A stretch of DNA of 64,000 nt from Acephala macrosclerotiorum (lineage: Eukaryota > Ascomycota > Leotiomycetes > Helotiales > Mollisiaceae). Both the position numbers and the translations under genes were made by a program. Where the stretch lies: the NCBI GenBank assembly GCA_014904845.1, contig MU119350.1, positions 62,001-126,000 of the forward strand, written 5' to 3'. This document shows positions 37,323 through 48,296 of the stretch, in pieces. The stretch's first letter is position 1. Each line of letters starts with the position of its first letter. The notes below the pieces were generated by a model that saw nothing but the letters and a program-made list of their open reading frames with translations, was not told the DNA's origin and made no database searches.

Positions 37323-37603
37323 ATGGATCGAAATCCTCCCAAGACTACCCCACTCCGACTTGACCCTCCACAGCCCGCCCGCTTCTGTAATACTTCCATT
37401 ACAGACCTAGAAGGACCCAAGAACAAGGTCAAGCTTGAGATTCGTCCATCTTCACAAGATGTGATTCATGCGCCGCGTGGCTCTGAGATGCAAGAGCATC
37501 CTCCTGATCCTTGTAAGCTTTTCCTTATTGGCTATACACTCTCCTGTTTCCATTCCAAAATTTATGCTAAATTTTTCGTGCGGTTATAGTCTACGGCGTA
37601 TGA
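37323..37603 (+). CDS. Small spliced gene ending in PPDPFYGV
   Basis: Exon 37323..37512, a 77-bp GT-AG phase-1 intron and exon 37590..37603 encode 67 aa. The N-terminus is Pro-rich (MDRNPPKTTPLRLDPPQPAR) and the last residues are HPPDPFYGV, with the intron splitting the Phe codon (T|TC). The same ending and the same intron phase recur in the tiny gene at 39791. No known domain or signal peptide. Size, splice conservation and the shared motif suggest a real small-protein family, of unknown function. Confidence 0.45.
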
Positions 37604-39790
37604 TTCTTCCTTTTATATCTCCGCGTCGTGACTGTAGACCGTCGTCGTGCCTACCTGACACCTCGAGCATCTAGATACATTGGAGCCTTAGGGATATAAT
37701 AAGAGTTGGTGTAATTGGAATCGTTTTTGAGTTTAGATCGGGCTGCATTGGATTCTGGAGTTGGCAGGGGTCTGGAACCCCTGATGGGCGGCATCAGTCA
37801 TGTTAAAAATGTGCTAGCGCATGCTGTTTTTCTGTATCGAGGAATAGGCTGTACCTATCCATCTTGTATTCTTCAAACAATCAACGAAGTTCGTTCCCTT
37901 CACGGACTCCATTTCATTCAGTCTCTACATGATAATTAGCCACTTTCATTTGTAGATTGTTACTCTAATCCACGTACAAGAAATGCTGATTTGGCGCCAC
38001 GATGAACACATTCCAATACGAGCGACCTTGGGTTTATTGAGCAGAGAAATCTTTGAAGAATGAGGCACCACGGGATGACCGAGAAGTGCACAATCGTAAG
38101 CCTGAGTTTCCTCAAGTAAGGGAGGCAAATGTTCGAGTTCAGAATAGTTAGGCAGACTTTTAATTAAATCTAAATGCGGTCTGCCGCCATTTCCAGACCT
38201 GGTTCTGGTGGCGGTGGTGGCGGGTCGAGAGTCTTCAATTACCCAAGTGGCACAGTTTGCGTTTGCAAGCAGCAAAAGTCCTAAAGACAAGGTTTATGGC
38301 TGTGATGAGGAACATCTGACCCACTTCCCACGTAAAAAATGGCCCAGTCTCTTGTTTAGATTATTCGTTCGTATTTATTCTTTCCATACATCCCCCATGA
38401 CTGCTGGTGGGAACCTGAGCCCTCGGATGTCCGGCTGGCTTATGATTTGAAATGTATCTGGACCCCACAAACGTGGTTGCAGGGATTGTTGATCATTCTG
38501 GTTTGCGCTGCCCCCCTTGTGTAGATCCTATCAGGCTCAACACGGCCACTTTCCATAGGGCGACCAATCATCGGCTATCTACCCGTGGATCATCTTCACC
38601 TCTGTTTGCACATTCAAAAGTATCATGAACTTGAATTTTAAAGCCATGTGAAAATAACTCACGTAGCTAAATGCAGGTCATCCTAATTGTGAAGCTGTTG
38701 AAGACATTTAGTGGGGTAGGTGGAGGGGTAGCTTCAGTTCTCACATCACTTCAATACAGCTTCAACCAGCTCATTAAATCGGGTGCAAGTTTAAGGTCTT
38801 TCAGGTATTAATTTGTGTACTTTCACTGAAAATCAAGGTTCAAAAATGACCAAAATAGGCCTGGCTAGGGTGCACCTCCTTAATTGAGCTATCTGTGCCG
38901 CACCCAAGGCAGAAGCCACACCGACGACATCTCAAACACGGAGTTATAAGACCTACCGCCTCAGGTAATCAGCCTTATGGGAACACCATCAAACTCTCTA
39001 TTGGATCCCGTGAGGCGGCGTACATGCACACCTGCTGTGTTCATAGGGGATGATACATGTGAATGCGGAAGCCACGTTCTCAGCACTGCCGGGTATACGA
39101 AGCAACCAATCGGCAGGCATCGCGTTTTCGAATCCTTGCTAAGCATTATTCGGATGTGTTCGCTATCGGATTGCTACCCTATGAACATGGTGCTCGAGGT
39201 CTCGGGATATTTGAACATCTGGAGACGAGATCGTGGGCAGGGAGCTGTTGGCGCGAGCGCGCCGATGTGACAGGGGATGGGAAACCCTTACTCAGCGCCG
39301 CAATGAGATTGTGCACAGGTAAGGCTGCGCGTTGTTTGGAGCAGCCTTGATTTGAGTTCTCTAAGGTTTGCTGCGTCGTACTGCGGCAGTTTGCCGCCGT
39401 TCAGGTGCAGGTTGTATTATATCGCAGGACCTTGAGGTGTGTTTTTTGTGTCAAAGAGGGACTTCTTGGGAATGGGGTGACTGTTGATAAGTGGTTCAGC
39501 TGGATGGCGATGAGGGTATATATTCTAATGCCCGGAACTGGGTGAGGAGTTCTGCATTCATTCAAATATCCATACGTTCGTCATACGCGTGTTCGCCATT
39601 CAACCTTTTCAGTCCGTCGTTTCTGATTCTGCTTCCTTCAACAATCGTTGTCTTTCATCCTTCCAACGGAGTCCGGATTTATATATCCCTACTCTCTCAC
39701 ATCCGTTTCAGAACTTATTATCCTTATTCTGCTTTCGTCTTCGATCATATCTCATATACTTATCTACATACGTTCACTTTTTTCGCCACA
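37604..39790. other. Gene-poor intergenic stretch
   Basis: About 2.2 kb between the two small PPDPFYG genes. No supported gene, repeat or RNA gene was seen; a pyrimidine-rich region just before 39791 looks like a fungal 5' leader. Confidence 0.35.
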
Positions 39791-39917
39791 ATGCCTTCCA
39801 GCAACCCAAACCCCCAACCAAAGCCCAATCCACCTGACCCATGTGAGTACATTATCAACTCCTCACCACACACTCTCTCCCTCTAATTATCATCTAGTCT
39901 ACGGTCAATCCAAATAG
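39791..39917 (+). CDS. Tiny spliced gene ending in PPDPFYGQSK
   Basis: Exon 39791..39842, a 55-bp intron (GTGAGT...CTAG) and exon 39898..39917 encode only 23 aa: a start MPSSNPNPQPKPN followed by PPDPFYGQSK. As in the gene at 37323, a phase-1 intron interrupts the Phe codon of PDPFYG and the acceptor is TAG|TCTACGG. A long pyrimidine-rich leader precedes the ATG. On its own a 23-codon ORF would not be credible; the shared motif and identical intron position are the evidence. Confidence 0.4.
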
Positions 39918-40472
39918 GTTCAAGACATCTCGGTTCAGGCGTTGCAAGATCAGGGTTTCGGTTGGCGTTCAGGGGGCAGCTTTTTCAACTTAGGGGCATT
40001 ATTAGCAAGCGAGTATTTTTAGGGGAAACGATTCATCGAGCGGCCGACAAGCAGCAATTCACCAACAGGGATTTTCAGGGAGCACGGGGACTATGGTTAC
40101 AGAGCATTTCCAACGGGGAAGCATAGCGAGGGATCGGGATTGAATTTTAGGCAAGGAGCATATTCGGCATGGGATTTCATGGATAAATTTTCTCTTCGGG
40201 TGGGGGTTCCTGGGTTATTCGTAGGCGTATAGTAATTACCATGGCGGAGTACATTTAAAGCGTGAGGATTCGAGATTGGGGAGACAGCTAATACGTCATT
40301 TATAAGATAATATGATAAGCGAGGAGGGATAACCACGTTCCTTTTTGTATGAATTGTGCTGGCGCAATCACAGTCACACAATCCATGTATGTCAGAATCT
40401 TGGATTAGACCAAGAGGAGCCAGTTTTGCACCAAGGCCATGATAAGCTGAGAACCTCAACTTCGCATCATAA
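39918..40472. other. Intergenic
   Basis: 3' flank of the tiny gene and of the carboxylesterase pseudogene; nothing else seen. Confidence 0.35.
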
Positions 40473-41192
40473 TCACAGGTACTGACACAAGGTGTCGTAC
40501 TGAGCAGGGTCTTCGAAAGTGACAGCGGCCGATTCGTTAGCGAGAGCTTCACGAGCGTGGGAGCTATCATATGAGCCAGCGAAGTCTCGATACACAAGAG
40601 AGAGAACTCTAAATATACCGTTGACATTGTACCGAGGCCATCCGAAGCTCTCCAACCCTTTGACAGGGTTCCTCACAAAGCTCGCAACAGCATCATGGAG
40701 ATACTTCGCAGCAGTTTTGATTTCTAGTCCTAGTTCTTGGTAGGCTACCGCTTTGTATGAGCCCAAGATCAGCTCCAGATCAGATCCATGATATGGACGC
40801 ATCCAAGGATATGGTACGGTCTCGGAAAAGGTTCCGTTGAAGACGTATCGCCAGATAGGTAAGCCCTATTGAGAGGTATAATTGGCCATGGCTGCAACCG
40901 GACAGTGGAAAGATGCGAGTGTGAATAGGTCAGAGAGTGTCTGATTCACGCCAGTAAGTGCGGAGAATGGGAGCACTCCATCAACTTCGTTCATGGCATT
41001 GGTGACAAGGAGTGGCTGCAGAATCAGCTTGTTTTCATAGCTTCATGAGACAAGCGTCACGTACCAACTGTGTAAATCGCCTGCCAGGCTACGAGTAGTA
41101 TACTCAGCAAGCGGAAAGACAGTGGCGTTGTCAACTACTGGTGTCCCTCCCGTGAGTACAGTATCCGTGAAGCTTGGCAAATTATTGTATGA
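40473..41192 (-). pseudogene. Type-B carboxylesterase, C-terminal remnant
   Basis: The frame reads the C-terminal third of a type-B carboxylesterase/lipase: GGTPVVDNATVFPLAEY, LLVTNAMNEVDGVLPFS (gate around the acid residue), GLPIWRYVFNGTF and MRPYHGSDLELILGSY with the catalytic His. In-frame stops are TGA at 41043..41045 and TAG at 40866..40868. The N-terminal two thirds, including the nucleophile GESAG region, are absent. Its start overlaps the end of the metalloprotease pseudogene with no spacer, indicating a deletion or rearrangement junction. Confidence 0.7.
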
Positions 41193-42602
41193 CATTGCTC
41201 GCTTGAGACTTCGAGCAGGCACGGTTCTCATGCACGCCAACTCGGAAGTATTTTGCAGTGAAGTACCAGGCATAATTGGCAGCTGAGATTGTGTCAGTCG
41301 TACCAGGAATACCGTAATTTATTGCGGTTAAGGGAAGCGAATCGAGAACCGAAGGAGAGTATGTTGAAGCATACCATTCATATGGGTTTTCATGTTGACT
41401 CCTTTGAAGCTAGGACCATTCATGTATAACCACGTGTATTCACTGGGACGGTTAATTCCATAGATAGGCTGGAGTTTTACTAGTCAATGTGACCATAAGA
41501 TAGAAAGTAGGTCCAGACATACCACTTTCTCGCCGCCTCCACTTAGTATGAAATCAACGAGATCATCGACCGTAACAATTAAAATAGGTTCTCGAGAAGG
41601 CGAAGAGGCTCACTGTGGTTAGGATATCCCATCATGTCAACGTGCATCCACTCGTGGACCAGGGCTTGTTCGAATGAGAATTGGTCCGATGAATCCAGAT
41701 CCGCTATTGTTCTTGGCGGCCCGGCGGCTATATCGTTGAGATACTTATATTCGAAAAATTTGGGACAAACGACTATCATCCAGCCTTGGTAAGACTAAGA
41801 CGCTTTCACAGTATAGGCTGCACTTTAGGACCGGTAAGCTGGAGATTTTGTCTCTGAGCAGCAAGGAGTACAATACTTACGGTTTATTAGGACCATTGCA
41901 TCCTCCAGTGTTGGGAGGAATTGGTTTGAAGTTCTTGAATCAATATGTAACTCTTGCGCCTCGAGCGCGAGAGTGAGATCCCTTGCCCTTCAATTGGAAC
42001 GGACCGGGCTGGAGCAGGTTCTCTTGTGATTGGTGAGCGAGACATGGTGGGAAGTCGGCAGCGGAACGAAGGTAGGATACATACGACTCAAACGTGTGCA
42101 AGATTCTTGATTGTATTCCGACTGAAAATGTTTTCATTAGTAAAGTAATCTACGGCAGAACTTACACTCACCGTCCATCTCCTCGGTGGATCCGCTAATC
42201 TGCTGCCGACAAAAAACGATTGAACGGCGCGTCTGCCTTTAATAAATCAAGTCCACTATGCCTCGCAAGTTGCAGGCCCATGCGGGTAGCCTCGACAAAA
42301 ATGTTGAACTGGTCTGGCTGTAGTTTATGTTAGGTATAGTCCGATACGTGTCTCTAAACATACTGTGCACCCTCCGACCCCGTTGTAGCATCATCCCAGA
42401 AGATTCCCTCGTAAGAATTGCTTATTTTGTCAAGGTACATATCCTTCTCAACAAAGTCATCTGTATAAGAATTATTTGGCTCTTTGGTGAGCTGGTTGAC
42501 GGGTTTAGGTGGGGCAGTAGCCGCATGGTTGGGGACTAGCAAAGATTGTGCCCTAGAAAGGAGAAGGCATAAAATAAAGGCTGGATGAAGGGATGGCAAC
42601 AT
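41182..42602 (-). pseudogene. Secreted zinc metalloprotease-like gene, degraded
   Basis: The start (42602) gives a signal peptide (PSLHPAFILCLLLSRAQS), followed after a 57-bp intron by FVEATRMGLQLARHSG. Later segments are RLADPPRRWT, NFKPIPPNTGGCNGPNK, GWMIVVCPKFFEY and the zinc motif LVHEWMHVDMMGYP (HExxH). The end is YGINRPSEYTWLYMNGPSFK and NYAWYFTAKYFR, stopping at 41182..41184. The pattern resembles fungal M35-like (Aspzincin) or related secreted metallopeptidases. Breaks seen are a frame change between DAPFNRF and the RLADPPRRWT frame, a TAG at 41795..41797 before SYQGWM, and another frame change after NHSEP. Some small introns are plausible, but not all breaks can be spliced out. Confidence 0.65.
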
Positions 42603-43229
42603 TTCTAGAACTAATAATGAGATGACAAAAGCAATTAGTTGAAGATGACAATGGGATATAGTCTTGGGCAAATTTCAAATATATAGCCTGTCGAAAATTC
42701 TCTGAGAGTCATACGACTGGATCGGAGTTTGCATTTGCAACCACATTGTAACACACTCGTGAGTTATCGGCAGCGCACGGGCTGATTCCTCTGCCATGAA
42801 GTACGATAGCACTACTTAACTTCGGGAGGTTACAGGGACAACATTGCAAGAACATCTTCACCCATTGTAGAGAGCAACTTTCTGATCCCCAAGTAGGTGG
42901 TGGATGACCATCTGCTAGCAGAAATGGGCATACACATGGGTGTCTAACGAATACCATTCCTCCTGAACACTAACATAGAGGGCTCATTGCTTTCTGTAGA
43001 AGGACGAGGATTGCGATGGGGTCAGAGTAACTCGAATAAGAGATTGATAAGGCGCGGGAAGCACAGCGTGAGAGCCATCCGACCCTGAATATGCTGGAAG
43101 CCGAATGATCACATATTGTTGAAATAGAAATCGGTCCGAGACCATACATTGTTCCGCAGAGCCGGCTCACAACCGACTATGTAGCAAACGATGCAGGATT
43201 AACGAGTTGGTATAATAGTATCGATTAGA
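42603..43229. other. Intergenic before AT-rich block B
   Basis: Ordinary composition, no supported gene. Confidence 0.35.
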
Positions 43230-43850
43230 CTGTTGTACTGAGGTTTCTACTTATACTAATTTTATTACGAGTTTTCGAAAACCACTACGCTAAAATTTGT
43301 TATTAAAAAGCTTAAAATAATAATAATTAATCAATATCGTATTAAAATTTATTAATCGTATATTTTTTTAATTATATAAATAAATTAAATTATATATAAT
43401 AATATTAATCCAAATACAAATTTATAATATTAAACTTTATTATAAACGTTTTTTTAAAACCGGTATTTTAATTTTATAAAATCGTATTTAAAAAGTTTTT
43501 TAATAATAATTTTTTTTTAAATTATTAATAAATTAAAATATTAAATATTAATAAAAAACATTTAATATTATATATTTATTAAATAATTTCTTAAAATATT
43601 TTATATATATTTTTTATTAATATTTTTTTAAATTTTTTAAAAAAATAATATTAATTAAATTTTTATTATATTTAAAAATTTAAAATACAAAGTTTTAATA
43701 TTAACGTTAAAAAAATAATAAATTTTTTTTTAGTTTTTATTTTTCAAATAATTACTATTTTATTATATTTTTTATTTTTATATAATATAAATAAACTTTT
43801 GAAAGACTTTTTTTTAAAATAAAATATTATTATTTGATAATACTTTCACG
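43230..43850. repeat. AT-rich RIP-like block B
   Basis: About 620 bp of A/T-dominated, TpA-dense sequence with no ORF, flanked sharply by normal-composition DNA. No terminal inverted repeat was recognised. Probably a degraded transposon. Confidence 0.65.
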
Positions 43851-44557
43851 GCTTCCGGATCCCGTTCCACTTTGGGCTTCAGGCTTTCCAAATCTCACTC
43901 CTATTTCCACTTTCACTTCTTGATTTGATTGGTGGAACGAGATTTGTTCCCTACGTAAAGGTCAATTGAGGTGGTCCTTTCTTGCTATGCTTTTCTTTCC
44001 CGTTGACTCATTTCTAACTTAGGAGTGGCCATGGCAGAGAGTAGTCGCTACTTCTATCTAGCTTCTGCAGCTGATCGAGAACTCAGGTCCAGCTAACCCG
44101 CTAAAGGATTAACAGCTAAATTGCGATTGACAACAAACGTTAATTGCTTTTGGAAAAGGGTTAAAGAAATATGGATTCTGGCTAGTTGATCTTCGCTTTC
44201 CAGTTCCTGAGAACACGGAATCATCTTCAAAGAGAATTGAGGAACGTAGTCGTAATACCTCGTTTATTAATTATAGGAACTCGAGATTCGAGTTCCTTAC
44301 TTAGTTTCATCCTTCACCTCCCGTGAACTTGAGAATTGACAACAAATCTAGGGTTGGCAGCTGCATGATCGAGTCCAACAAATACGATAGTATATATTTG
44401 ACAGAATCTCATTTACAACTTACAGTAAATCACGATCGCTAGCAAGGGGGACTAAACACGGGCGTAGAATAGCGTCCCAGTTCAGGCGAATGCGTTATTA
44501 TTATGTCTATCGCTGGAAAGCAGCTATTGGTTCCAGTGACGCGTCTTTTACTCTTTA
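43851..44557. other. Spacer between two AT-rich blocks
   Basis: About 700 bp of normal composition, no gene recognised. Confidence 0.35.
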
Positions 44558-45043
44558 AATCAAACTCTCTATTAATCGACTACTTTTTAAAGTCGGTCAC
44601 TTTATAAAATTAAATATTATTCAACCAAAAATTTATATAATTATAAAAGCTTTTTTATTTTAACTTCTTAATATATAAGAGTATATTTTGATTTAAAATT
44701 AAAAATATTTTATTTAATAATTTTTAATTATATATTTATAAATTATATCAAAAGAAATAAATAAAACAATTTGAAAAAATTACAAAGAATACTTTTAAGT
44801 AATATATACTTAGAAATTCAAAAATTCAAAATTTCTATTAGTAATTATTTTTTTAAATTAAAGATTAAAAGTTTTTTATTATAAATTTATATGAGAATTT
44901 TTTTAATTTAATTTTAAAAAAAATTAATAATTTATTTAGTTTTTATCTAAATAATTAATAAAAATATAAAAATCAAAAATCGTTATTTTTAGTGTAAAAA
45001 GTGGCCGACTTTAAGAGGTGGCCAGTTAATAAAGAGTTTGACT
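44558..45043. mobile_element. AT-rich DNA-transposon remnant or MITE with 46-bp inverted repeats
   Basis: The left end (44558..44603) and the reverse complement of the right end (44998..45043) match at 37 of 46 positions; all nine differences are transitions. Both ends begin ARTCAAACTCT, and a TA dinucleotide flanks each side (44556..44557 and 45044..45045). This is the target duplication of Tc1/mariner-pogo (Fot1-like) elements. The interior is RIP-like A/T sequence with no ORF. At 486 bp it is too short for a transposase and may be a non-autonomous element. Confidence 0.75.
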
Positions 45044-45402
45044 TATACTCCAATATTTTAACTCTAAGTTTTACTTGAAGTTAGTAGCCTTATAATAGGT
45101 TGGACTAACACAGTAGGGCAAGCACTAGTAGGACGCGCCGCACCGCGACTAAGATTTCTATTTCTTAGATGGGCCAAATTTCGAAGCGTAGCACTAGGGG
45201 TTCCAATTTATGATCTGAACTGCAAAAATTTAAGTATGACTCATTAGAATGTGGACTAACCTACTCGTGAATATAAAGACCCCGCTCCGCCACCTGCAAT
45301 TTCAAACACATCCTCGCACATCGCGAATACAACGCAACTTCCCATTAGATCTCCTCACAGCATTCAATTTGATTTCATAAACTATTTACATCACCACTCA
45401 CG
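45044..45402. other. Promoter region of the metallophosphoesterase gene
   Basis: A TATAAA at 45272..45277 lies about 125 bp before the ATG at 45403, followed by a C/A-rich leader. No gene. Confidence 0.4.
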
Positions 45403-46284
45403 ATGGCTTCTCCCACGGTATCGACAGAATTCCTCATCCTATCGGACACACATGACTTCGACGAGGCTTCAGGTCCCTTCGTTCAGCCGATTCCTGAAGT
45501 TGACGTTGTCCTCCATTGCGGAGATCTCACACAGGTCGGAGGACTAGGGGAGTACAAAAGAGCCCTCACTATGCTGTCAAAAATTCCAGCCGGAAAAAAG
45601 CTCGTCATTGCCGGAAACCACGACTTATCACTTGACAACAAGTATTGGCAATCACTACCCGCAGAAGAACAGGAAGATGAAAAGGATGAGCACGAAGCAG
45701 CTTTGAAGCTTATGAGAGGGGAATTGGCGAGGGAGGCTGGTGTCACATATCTCGAGGAGGGAATGCATTCAATTCACTTGCCCAACGGGGCAGTCCTAAG
45801 TCTTTACGCCACGCCATATCAACCAAAATGCGGCGACTGGGCCTTCTCTTATGAGGAGGGTGAGGACAGATTCAATTCATCAGAGGAAAAGTCGCTTGCG
45901 CAGAATCCAATCCCCGATTTTCCTGGCGTAGACATTATGATGACACACGGACCACCAAAAGGCTACCTTGATGAATGTGCAGAGGGACACGTTGGTTGCG
46001 AGAAGTTACTCCAAGCTCTGATGAGGGCGAAACCAAGGATGCATTGTTTTGGGCATATTCACGAGGGATACGGGGCTACTCTCGCCTCATGGGCAGTAGG
46101 TGCTGAAAAACAAATCGGTCGAGTCACAGGAGAGGATAAAAATACATATCCGTCGGCAAGGCGATTCTCGGTAGACTTCGGGAAGGAGACTCTCATGGTC
46201 AATGCAGCTATCATGAATGAGCGCAATAAGCCGAACAACAGTCCTTGGATTATTGAGCTCGACCTACCACTCAAGGCCAAGTAA
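45403..46284 (+). CDS. Calcineurin-like metallophosphoesterase
   Basis: A single exon of 293 aa. The five metal-binding motifs of the superfamily are in order: SDTHDFDE (DxH), HCGDLTQVG (GDxx), VIAGNHDLSL (GNHD), IMMTHGPPKGYLD (THGPP) and CFGHIHEGYG (GHxH). The length and THGPP form match the fungal/MPPED-like single-domain group of Ser/Thr-phosphatase-like phosphoesterases. Substrate is unknown. No signal or TM segment. It is intact although it sits between AT-rich blocks. Confidence 0.92.
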   Translation: MASPTVSTEFLILSDTHDFDEASGPFVQPIPEVDVVLHCGDLTQVGGLGEYKRALTMLSKIPAGKKLVIAGNHDLSLDNKYWQSLPAEEQEDEKDEHEAALKLMRGELAREAGVTYLEEGMHSIHLPNGAVLSLYATPYQPKCGDWAFSYEEGEDRFNSSEEKSLAQNPIPDFPGVDIMMTHGPPKGYLDECAEGHVGCEKLLQALMRAKPRMHCFGHIHEGYGATLASWAVGAEKQIGRVTGEDKNTYPSARRFSVDFGKETLMVNAAIMNERNKPNNSPWIIELDLPLKAK

Positions 46285-47931
46285 ATAGATAGAGAGGCGC
46301 AGAGGATTCCCAAGGGTAATCAAGACCTCTTGCAAATAGGGCTGAAATGAGTTGACAGTAGTGTGAAGGCGTAACGGGAATAATCGTGACAATGAAAATC
46401 TCTCCAAACCTCCATTTATTTACCTACCTAGGCAAGTAGGGCAATTTTGATTGACCAGCTTGTGCAGCGTTGGCGGATTACTTACAAGTGTTGGTCCATT
46501 GCCAAACCGCCGCTATTTCATATATCCTACTAATAGTTTGGCTAGGCTGCGAGGCACTCTTTATACGTCTAGTCAAGACACTTGAAAAGTCAGGGAAAAA
46601 GAAAGTTTCAGCAAGGAATTGGGGCCAAATCGGATTGAAGCGAATATGCGAGGACCCATCGTGTCAACTAATCTACTCGTCTGTTTCTCTATGAGCTTCA
46701 AGTAAAGTTCTTACTCAGTTAACCTTGAATGAATATGTTATCCACCCAATTCAAAAGGCTTCTCTGGTTAGAGTGTGTCTGCGTATCGAGAGTTCAATTA
46801 AAACTCCCGCATGTCTGCTCTTATTCTACAGCCCAACTTCATTTTTTCAAGAGGTATAAAAGCATTCATGTCACCTCGTGAATCTGACTGCCTGATAAAG
46901 GCACACCTGTAAGCGTGAAAGGGCGTTCGTCGTTAGATCGAAGCGGATCTAAGACTTATACGGAATGGAGAGTTAAACCATAACACTAGGCCCTGCCTCT
47001 TTCTTCCTAGTCACCAATCACCACTAGGCATGGTCTTATAAGTCAGCAGATATCTGGAATTTGACAACAAAAACTCAAAATGTCAAAAATCTCGCGAGAA
47101 AGTCGAAGTATTCCCCTTAATAGGGGCAAGGACTTAGCAAGCTGACGCTTTTTCGAGGAACGGATGAGCTTATGCACGCGGAGCACCATACCTTCGATTC
47201 AAATCACAACCACTCCGAGACAAGATTAGATCCCGGAAAGGAAGAGGCTGGAACGAGTCTCGAGTGGAATCTTTGGTGAGGAGTTTCAATTGTATTTATA
47301 GGAATAGGTGGAAGATAAATGGGATGATTAAACCTCCGCTCTCACTCACAAAGCAACGAGAATACACTTCGCCGCTTTGTAGATATCTTCTTGCGGCGGG
47401 CAGTAACGCGCTATTCGTCTCTACTACCCACGCTCAGACCTCCGTGAAATGAATACAGATTATGGATCTGGGTGAGGAAGCAAGTGCTGGAACGGAAAAG
47501 TGGCGGCGGGGTTTCGTTGTCATTTTAGTCTCTTGTTATCAAGTTCTTAGATACCCTAGGGACTCGAAATTTAGCCTAGTTGGTTTTATGTAACTTGTCA
47601 TAAGTCAGGTAAGATAAAAGGTTGAAGTTGATCTCTCCCTAAAGCTTTGGATCTAATGCCACACTCCATTGCTTCGAGTCCCGATCAAGCGACATAAACG
47701 AGTGACTGGGGAAGTTTGTGAACATGATGAACTTTTTGGCCGGAAGCCGTCATTTTATACCTAACTTAGAGGTTACCTCTCTCTCGAGGGAACGTGGCCG
47801 TGGAGCCAGCGAGAAAGATTGACCGGGAGGGCCGTGTAATTTCCAAGAGAATGCTATCTGGTGTATGACTCAACATATCTCTTGCTTGGCGAAATCAAGC
47901 CTCTTTTCTCCCGCTTACCCACTGGACTATC
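46285..47931. other. Gene-poor intergenic stretch
   Basis: About 1.6 kb with no supported gene; short ORFs only. Confidence 0.35.
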
Positions 47932-47939
47932 TATAAAAG
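47932..47939 (+). promoter_or_regulatory. TATA box upstream of the Fic gene
   Basis: TATAAAAG followed by a strongly pyrimidine-rich leader. It lies about 116 bp before the ATG at 48048, which supports transcription starting upstream of that exon. Confidence 0.4.
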
Positions 47940-48047
47940 AACTCTCTCCCTCTCATCTTCTCCTCATACTCCTCAACTTCTTCAACATTCTTCCATAACT
48001 CTGTATTACAACGAATTTTCGAGAGCTCTTTAAATTCGCATCTCATC

Positions 48048-48220
48048 ATGCCTTCTCCATCTAAACGTCGCTCCCTCATGGATCAATTTCCCCACCTCAA
48101 CCTTTCCCCTTCAGGCTCATCCAGCTTGAGTTCAGTCCCAGCAAAGTACTGTCTCAAAGGCAGCTTCAGCAAAGGCTAACCTCCTTCTCTTGGTCGAACT
48201 CAGCAGAATCCCATTCAACA
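48048..48220 (+). other. Upstream exon of the Fic gene with in-frame TAA
   Basis: The ATG at 48048 opens a Ser-rich frame (MPSPSKRRSLMDQFPHLNLS). A GTAAGT donor at 48221 and CCAG acceptor at 48274 would join this frame to RRDFTISMSREY of the Fic protein, but TAA at 48177..48179 interrupts it. A 58-bp intron from 48147 with a GCTAAC branch site could remove the stop but shifts the frame. Either the N-terminus is broken or this is a leader ORF and translation starts at 48297. Confidence 0.4.
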
Positions 48221-48296
48221 GTAAGTAACTTGATCTCAATTCTTTTTCAAACTTCAAGCTGACTTCACATCCAGTCGACGAGACTTTACGATATCC

